Source of the DNA: Saccharina japonica
Taxonomy: Eukaryota > Sar > Phaeophyceae > Laminariales > Laminariaceae
Assembly: GCA_008828725.1 (NCBI GenBank)
Contig: MEHQ01003768.1
Span: forward strand, 1-64,000
Length of the DNA: 64,000 nucleotides
Direction: 5' to 3'
Shown here: in pieces, positions 57,300 through 64,000 of the stretch
Layout: the number at the start of each line of letters is the position of its first letter
How positions within the stretch are numbered: the stretch's first letter is position 1
The notes under the pieces: generated by a model
The model's input: only the letters and a program-made list of their open reading frames with translations
Databases searched by the model: none
Told to the model about the DNA's origin: nothing
Position numbers and translations under genes: made by a program

Positions 57300-58900
57300 T
57301 ACTATCGTGCGTTCGATGTGACCTCAAATGCTCAACATAGTTAAACTTGTTACCGCATAACACGGAAGGAAGCACAACCCGGCAATAACAAGTTGACGTA
57401 TACAAATAATAATACCGGGTCTAGTGTTGTAGGGGGGGTGTGGTATCTAACGACTCCCCAGCGATAATCACAATGTACAGTAGCTCCGCACCTAGGGGGT
57501 GTGGTAACGAGGTGTTGTGGTATTTAGAGGGTGTGGCTACGAAGAGATGTGGTACTGATGGGGTGCACTATCGGTGGTCATAATTGAAACTTAACGGGCG
57601 TTACTACAGTAGACCACGATCCAACTTCATATGGCGTGACAACAAGAGGGTGTGATTGCAAGGAGTCAGCAACAAGTTGGGAGCTGCCGGCAGCAAGAGG
57701 TGTGCTAACATGTGAGAGTCGTCAGTCTAAAACCAGCTTCCATTTTACATTGCAACAAAATATAGCCGGCGATGGTAAAGCCCACACCTGAAATCGGAAA
57801 TTAAAGCAAAGACGGTCGCTTGGCTGCAAAGCCCCACAACAGTCAACGATAGGGCATGCGGTAGTGCATACCCTTGCACAACTACCGGGTAAGAAAACAT
57901 TGCTGGCCAGCGCAAAAAGCGTTGCCAGTCGGTGTACGCACGGTGCATTACGAGGTTTCGCGCAGCGCAACCCGTTTGTCGCGGGTCAAACAATTGTTGG
58001 GCTTTTTCTACCCGCGGGAAAGATATTTAAGGCACCTTTGTTTTTATCGCTGTAGGGAAAAAAAAAACTGTTTCAGGTGTCTATTCGTCTATAACATTTG
58101 TCAAGTGGTGTTCGGGCGAATATTCAGGCAATTGTAAAACAAAATCGCTTCCGAGCGCTCTCTGGGGCTTTAGGGAAGTAACACGCCTGCGGCGCATGAG
58201 CGCGACGCGCTTTCCATGTCACGTAGCGCTCCACGCAGCAGCCACCAGAGCTTAACGTACCGGATGTTCTAAATATCGGCACCACAATGGGAATTCAATG
58301 GTGTCAAAGGTACTGAAGATTGTACCTCGGAAGCCCTTGCCCCGCTGGAAAACTAACTGCTGTGCTGTACTGCCATGACACTATGAAACCTCTGTTGCCA
58401 GCCGACGCCCCGAAATATACCTATATAATATATACATTTGCGCACTGGTTTGTTTTTGAGATAATGCTAACATGGTAGGCAGCAAGTTCCGTGATTGGCC
58501 ACAAACCTACTACCGGCGCCGGTGGCTGGGGCGTAGAGCACAGTAGAAGGAGTAGGATAACATATTGTGGGTGAATGGTATACACCAGGTCGTTTGCCAA
58601 TGTTGGCGTTTGATGCGGTTCTCACACGCACCACTGTCGGGGGTGTGGTATTCAACGTACCCCCGGTGATATGGCGACAATAATTTCAAACGATACGAAC
58701 CGGGTGTGCTCATGTAGGGGGGTGTGGTATCGTCCATGCTATACGGTAAAGACGGAAAGCTGTGTTGTTCATCGCACTCAAAGAGCGTCTCAGCTTGTGA
58801 TCGGCTATGGATATCAAAACACACGTATTTAGCGAAGGCCGTCAGTAGATGACCAAAATAACCAACAAGAACAATAGACATCTCGTCCACACGCGGTACG
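57300..58900. other. Right-arm-only sequence of about 1.4 kb with GGGTGTGGTA repeats
   Basis: Left-arm spacing implies about 1.4 kb extra here. The stretches at 57,430-57,570 and 58,625-58,730 repeat GGGTGTGGTA at irregular spacing. No gene recognised. Confidence 0.4.
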
Positions 58901-60373
58901 AACACACGCCCAAATACGTTCACAACGCTGATCTACCCACTGTAGTAAACAAGCAACTAGTTGCCGCGAACAAAATATCGAACTGGGCTTCAGGCGTGCG
59001 GTAGTCAGTGTATTGCTGTGATGGATAAAAGCATAAGGGGACTCGATGGATCACTGCGGCAACATATGGAGGATATTGTTCAACTACACGTGACCACCTT
59101 TCAGACATCCCCTCAGCACTACCAGGCATGCCATCAATGACGTGCGATTTCTCCTTTCCTGTCGGCGTAAGGGACCGTGACCAAAGATACCATCCCAGAA
59201 AGCAGTGACTCGACTACAAAAACAAACTGGGAAGGACTTCCCGAAAACAAAAAAACACCGCAGAGTACGCAACGATCATCTAAAGCTTTGCTACCAATAC
59301 ATATTAAATCATATGTATGGGGTATACATGCGTTGTTTTCCCTTCTAAATCAACAAATTTCATGTTTTGTGACAATGACCCTGGGCTCACACGGCAGATG
59401 ATCTATGTACAAAGGGGTTTCTCGCTGTGCTGTCTTTCAATAATTATATCCTCACAGGTTCACTTTTTTTATCTGCTTTATCATTACATCGATTCATCTC
59501 GTGTTTTAGAAGTATGTATAATATGGTGGGGTGTTCACCTGCAAACGTGCACGTTGAGGTCTAGCTAGCTGGCCAGTGCCCCTATAGGCCCCTATCCCAG
59601 ACCCCATACCACACTTGCACCTGCCTATGCCGACTGTGACTATCGCCTGGATAATACTACTTCCAATGGACAGCACTGTGCTTCCGTCGGCAAAACTTCC
59701 ATCATCGCGAGCGAGCGTGCGTGTCGGTCAATTTTGATGCTGATCGATGAGAGGAGCGAACTCTAAACCTTACGCGCGATGTAACAAGGAGAGAAGGCAG
59801 GGGGCGAAAATATTCGCTCTACTGCCTATTGTACAGCAAGGTGGATTCGGAAGTTGCTTACAAAATATGAATGTAAACGTCAAAAAAGAGAGCTGGTCTG
59901 AGGGCCTTTCTTCGTTGGTATCTCGCGTACTCCCAGCGAGTTTAACAGATTTGTGCATATAAAAATTTCAATCTTAGTCTAACTCAAACGCGGATCGTGG
60001 CCAACAAGCTACAGCCACCCGTATCAACAAAACACCGGCGTAGGATCTTTGGAGATGTATCCCGTCTTTCCTCAAATTATTCGTAGATATTTCTTGTTCG
60101 GACCCATCATTTACACCCAGCTATACAGTGCCCAACATTCGTGTACGAGAGGCTACAACAGCAGCACCTGTGCTTCAGTCGTATACGTGTGCGTTGGATA
60201 TATATGACTAGTATTTGTGTGACTGCCATACCTGCAAGGGCCGTTTGGAACGAGACGAAAACAATTGCCATCAATTTGTCGAGTATTTTTTACAGTTTTA
60301 TTCGAATCTCCAAATAGCAAGTTTTAAGTAACTCGTAATGTAAAATTCTAAGTTCAATAAACTTGCCAACTAA

Positions 60374-61204
60374 TACCTATGCCAATGGGAAAGCAAAGTT
60401 ACCCTAAAAAGTTTGAATTCCTAAGATCCCCGCCAGATTTTTCCACAACAAGCTTGCTATGGGACCGATTCTTAAAACGGAATATTCCCAACTTTTGGAA
60501 AATCCCGAAAAAGGAAATATTCAGGCCGATGTTGGGACAAGATCGGCTTGAGAAAAACTCAGGCGAATGTTACAGTAGTTCGAAGCGGCGAGATTCCGAG
60601 TCCTCGACAGACATGGATCGACGAAACCAACGACTGCGTCATGAATTCTGAACGCGGTGCGCTCGTTACGGGTTCCGACCCATCCTAGGGTCATCGTGCT
60701 CACACGATGGCCGGTGATATGTGGCGGGCGCTGGCCAGGCGTCTGATAAACAAACAATTGGCTGCTGGTGCGCATAAAACAAATGACAAAGTTTCTCGAT
60801 CCGTCTCAAATGGCAAAAAATACTGTTTTTTACGGGTTTGGGAGAAGAGCGTAGGACGCCGCCGGCAATATATCGCCTCCTAGACCATGGATCCACCTTA
60901 TACCTTCGAGGCCGTCATCTACACTCGTTGGCCTTGCCCGACCCGAAGCGGGTTGGCCGTGGGCTGAGTCTATGTCGAGATTGAAGGTCTATCGTCGCAC
61001 GAGCTGATTTTTATCAGGGTGTTGACGGTTTGCAACATGAAAAGGCAAATTGCGCCGCCTGCAGCCGTTTGAAAAAAAAAAAAAAAAAAAACATTTTTTC
61101 CTTTTTTTCCCCACAGCGGCGGTACGAGCGGATCTTCAGCCTGAAAATTCCAGGCAAATATTTCAAAGATCGATTTCCAACTTTGCTTTCCCATTGGCAT
61201 AGGT
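60374..61204. mobile_element. TIR DNA element with CTAA target-site duplication (0.83 kb)
   Basis: ACCTATGCCAATGGGAAAGC at the left recurs as reverse complement at the right end, and CTAA flanks both sides (60,370-60,373 and 61,205-61,208). The left-arm mirror near 10,262 is an empty site reading through CCAACTAAAGACTGCGG (minus strand). Inside are a T/A homopolymer (61,072-61,090) and a piece of the dispersed repeat of 26,210-26,680. No transposase frame. Superfamily unassigned. Confidence 0.75.
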
Positions 61205-62612
61205 CTAAGGACTACGGAAATATCCAATCTGAATTATGGAAACAACCTGCTAGTCCGGCAAGTTCAAATTTCCATAATCTCTCCCATTTCCAAAATCAAA
61301 ACACCAAATACGTGTCGACTAAAACAGTCCTATGTCATTCGCACTCTGCGTGAGCAGCGTTTAGAGTGCTGTTTATACCAACTCTTCGTATCATGTATAA
61401 CCCCATCCATGGCCACAAGCCTGCTTCCTACCAAATTTGATATCACGACACTCGGCGAAGCACCTTGAATATAGTATAATGTAGTACCTAGAATACTATT
61501 TGAAGGGTTCTTTCGGTCGAAACATAAAAATAGTAGGCACGTACTTGAGTATTGTGACAGAAACGTATTTTCGTCTTTTTCACAACAGCACACAATTTCT
61601 GGTACAATAACACCATATCATCACTCGTTACCGAACACGGTATAGCTGCAGTTCTAGTGCTCAGACCCGCTCTCGACCAACGTGTAGCTAGCTCGTATTG
61701 GTCTGTAGGGGGTGTTGGGGCCCTTGGACCCGCAAAGGAGGGCAAGCATTGCAGTGTTGGCATCACGGAACAAAAATGCTCAGCAGCAGGAAACTTGTAT
61801 GACTCCGGTCCTACTGTTTGTTATATACACTCTGCTGTGGGTTCTTAGGACGCTATAGACGGCCGAACTACAGTAGAGGCCAAGGTAGGTTCAACTACTA
61901 ATGCTCGGCGTTTTAGTCGAACATCTAAGTTAAAACCGTATCAGCAGCCCCAGAAACTCTCATTGTACTAATTTTTCTCTAGGTACCAGGTGAATGGGAA
62001 GTCCTTTACGAGTAAGAGCGATTTTCGTGTGATCGATCCGGCGCCCGACACCTAACATTTTGTTCATAATCTACGCTTTTGAAAACGGCCATTAGGGAGC
62101 AGGTCTGAGCATTAGAACTGCCGTTTTCGGTATCGAGTCATGAAAGGTCGAAAATCTGCAATAAAAAGTAATGCAACTGAAAAAAAAATCACGAATTTGT
62201 TAAATGGCAGTGCTCTTAAATGTTCAGCCCGGAGGTTACTTTCGTTTGTCGTTGAATATTTCAATTTTTTGTTGAGCGGCGAAGCGTAAGCCGCAACAAC
62301 CTTGTAGTCGTGCCTATACAGTGGAGAGGGCGGGGGGCATGGTCGCAGCGCTACTACTGTAGTCACAGCTGCATAAACTATGTAACGATAAAAATCCCTT
62401 CTGGAGACACGTAATGCCAATGGCTGATAACAGCAACAATTTCAACGACAATATGCTCGTGCGCCGATCTTTGCGTATACTGGTACGTGCTTATGATACA
62501 GTACTCGTACAGGTATATATGAATATACGCACGTACCAGGTGTTTCCATATTAATACCTCGTGAGTAGAGCAAGAAGCCTTCCGCCACCAGACCTGGGCG
62601 ATCGGCGACTGC

Positions 62613-62930
62613 ATGCATACAGCCCATGACACCGCACTTGTACGCAACATCGTGACCACCTACAATGTCCAACTCTGGTTAGCCCATACAGCAGCAGTAC
62701 TCGCCTGCAGAAAACCTCTTACATACTATGACCGCGCAGCAGCAGCAGCAGCAGGGAGCGCGGCGCGACGTGCGAGCGACCTGCTCCAAGACCTACCATG
62801 TGCACACATATGTTTTGTTGTAGCAAGTAGCAAGGAGATGGTGCAGGCTCATTCAGCGTGGATATACCGTTTGTAGAGTATGTCAGAAAACGACAATACC
62901 GTAAAGTGCCGTTCCAGTGGGGGCTAACGA
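62613..62930 (+). pseudogene. Possible transposase C-terminal fragment (piggyBac-like?)
   Basis: A frame from 62,613 contains CRKPLTYYDRAAAAAAGSAA, a pattern reminiscent of the helical segment after the catalytic domain of DDE transposases of the piggyBac group. About 60 residues later, in a shifted frame, comes CRVCQKT. Both would be expected near the end of such an enzyme, but the assignment rests on short motifs. It is duplicated in direct orientation at 3,790-4,015. Confidence 0.3.
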
Positions 62931-62954
62931 CGCCGTAGTCGGGTGATCTACATT

Positions 62955-64000
62955 AGTTGGACCGGTCATGAGCGGTCATGACCGCTCATGACCGGCCGGT
63001 CATGACCGCTCATGACCGCTCATGACCGCAGCATGAGCGGTCATGAGCGGTCATGAGCGGTCATGAGTCGGTGCCTCATGAGCGGTCATGAGCGAGGACA
63101 GGCATGACCGGTCATGAGCGGTCATGACCGGTCATGAGCGGTCATGACCGGCGGTCATGAGCGGTCATGACCGCTCATGTCAAGGGTCCATCTCGAAATA
63201 GACGACTCAATATTTGCAATTTGGTCGCGTTCGATGACGGTCTGTGACGGTCATGATCGCTCATGACGCTCATGTGCGGATCCAGACGGTCTATGACCGG
63301 TCATACGGGTCGGGTTAGAGCATGTGAGGTGCATCGCGGTCAGACCCGTGACGCGGTCATGACCGCGTCATGACGGTCATGACCGCTCACGAAAGTATCG
63401 ACCGGTCATGCCGGTCATGACCGGTCCACTGCCGCGTCAGTGAGAGCGGTCATGAGCGGTCATGAGCAGCGTCATGACCGACGTCACCGGTCATGAGCCG
63501 GTCATGACCGATCGGTCATGAGCGGTCATGACCGCGGTCATGACCGGCCATGAGCGGTCATGAGCGGTCATGACCGACCGTTCATGACCGCTCGTTGAGT
63601 CCATCGGAACCGGCACGCTCATGACCGCTCGAATTTGCGTGAGGGTGGTCGATGACCGCTCATGACCGCTCATGACCGCTCATGACCTCTGAAACGACTG
63701 AGCATGACCACTCATGACCGCGCACAATGCAGCGATCATGACCGCTCATGACCGGTCCAAGTTCTGTGACCGGTGACCGGTCATGCAAGTTCATCACCAA
63801 TTTCCGCGAGTTCGGCAATAATTGGTCATGACCGCTCATGACCGCTCATGACAGGACATTATGGCCGACATTATGAATGGTCACCGATCCTGGCTCATGA
63901 CCGCTCATGACCGCTCATGACCGTGATCACAACGTCCAGTCAGCGGTCATGATCACCGCCATTGATGGGTCCATGGTCACCGGTCCTGGTCGTTCACGAC
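62955..64000. repeat. Satellite of TCATGA-centred pentamers (GGTCATGAGC / GGTCATGACC)
   Basis: Over one kilobase, running off the window, is built from half-sites GGTCA, GCTCA, TGACC and TGAGC joined in varying order around a TCATGA core, with some unrelated interruptions (for example 63,183-63,240). Many decamers are themselves palindromes. Frames inside it are artefacts of the repeat. Confidence 0.9.

Larger units (their letters stand above)
4885..62380. repeat. Giant imperfect palindrome (inverted duplication), centre about 30,669
   Basis: Segments of the left half reappear as reverse complement in the right half, in mirrored order. Clear pairs (left/right): 4,885-5,020 / 62,380-62,245; 7,069-7,200 / 62,235-62,095; 8,900-9,640 / 62,090-61,330; 10,454-10,640 / 60,180-59,995; 12,310-12,480 / 56,935-56,720; 12,910-13,110 / 56,290-56,050; 13,320-15,982 / 55,065-52,889; 16,740-16,850 / 52,030-51,955; 17,662-17,885 / 51,534-51,300; 18,070-20,121 / 45,175-43,008; 21,150-21,440 / 40,740-40,410; 23,970-24,130 / 37,960-37,800; 25,020-25,130 / 36,920-36,810; 28,600-28,720 / 33,700-33,580; 29,300-29,400 / 32,090-32,000; 30,641-30,663 / 30,697-30,675. 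Arm lengths differ (about 25.8 and 31.7 kb) because of one-arm insertions that account for the difference. Confidence 0.9.

Noticed and set aside
4885..62380. Palindrome as an assembly artefact of one strand joined to its own complement
   Set aside because: The arms are clearly diverged and carry different insertions with target-site duplications, so they cannot be the same reads.
62955..64000. CRISPR array
   Set aside because: Repeats are 5-10 bp, shuffled and without regular spacers, in a eukaryotic-type context.

Overview
The window looks like a repeat-rich stretch of a stramenopile nuclear genome, most likely a brown alga such as Ectocarpus or a relative. The main evidence is four long genes built from tandem copies of the EsV-1-7 cysteine/histidine repeat (C-x4-C-x16-C-x2-H-x12). 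That family was first named from the Ectocarpus virus EsV-1 and is strongly expanded in brown algae, where the developmental regulator IMMEDIATE UPRIGHT belongs to it. Almost everything else is transposon debris, short repeats and decayed sequence. The eight single N calls between 2529 and 3647 suggest a draft assembly.

The dominant structure is one giant imperfect palindrome. Its centre is near 30,669. The left arm runs out to about 4,880 and the right arm to about 62,380, and matching segments recur in reverse-complement order along the whole length. The arms are clearly diverged (about three quarters identical by eye in well-aligned stretches) and differ by insertions present in only one arm, so this is an old inverted duplication and not a folded assembly error.

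Layout. 1-900: a Ser/Asn-rich reading frame with an in-frame stop. 1,800-3,760: a decayed multi-exon gene of unknown type. 4,230-4,880: an extra, directly oriented copy of the palindrome-centre sequence. 4,880-30,669: left arm, with a 2.0 kb hAT-like element (5,029-7,060), a 1.7 kb left-only block, a candidate SINE (9,671-10,128), EsV-1-7 genes at 14,279-15,982 (+, stop-interrupted) and 18,763-20,121 (-), a 3x105 bp array and a second SINE (26,710-27,042). 30,669-62,380: right arm, with EsV-1-7 genes at 43,008-44,477 (+) and 52,889-54,133 (-), a 1.4 kb fold-back element (41,460-42,890), a right-only 6 kb block (45,180-51,300) holding two MITEs and a reverse-transcriptase fragment, and a TIR element at 60,374-61,204. 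62,955-64,000: a satellite made of TCATGA-centred pentamers.

The four EsV-1-7 genes lie in the order right-left-right-left (two convergent pairs). Outer and inner genes share upstream and downstream flanks as well as coding sequence, so the locus appears to be an inverted duplication nested within a larger one. Three of the four frames are uninterrupted in a landscape where nothing else of that length stays open, which suggests they are, or recently were, under selection.
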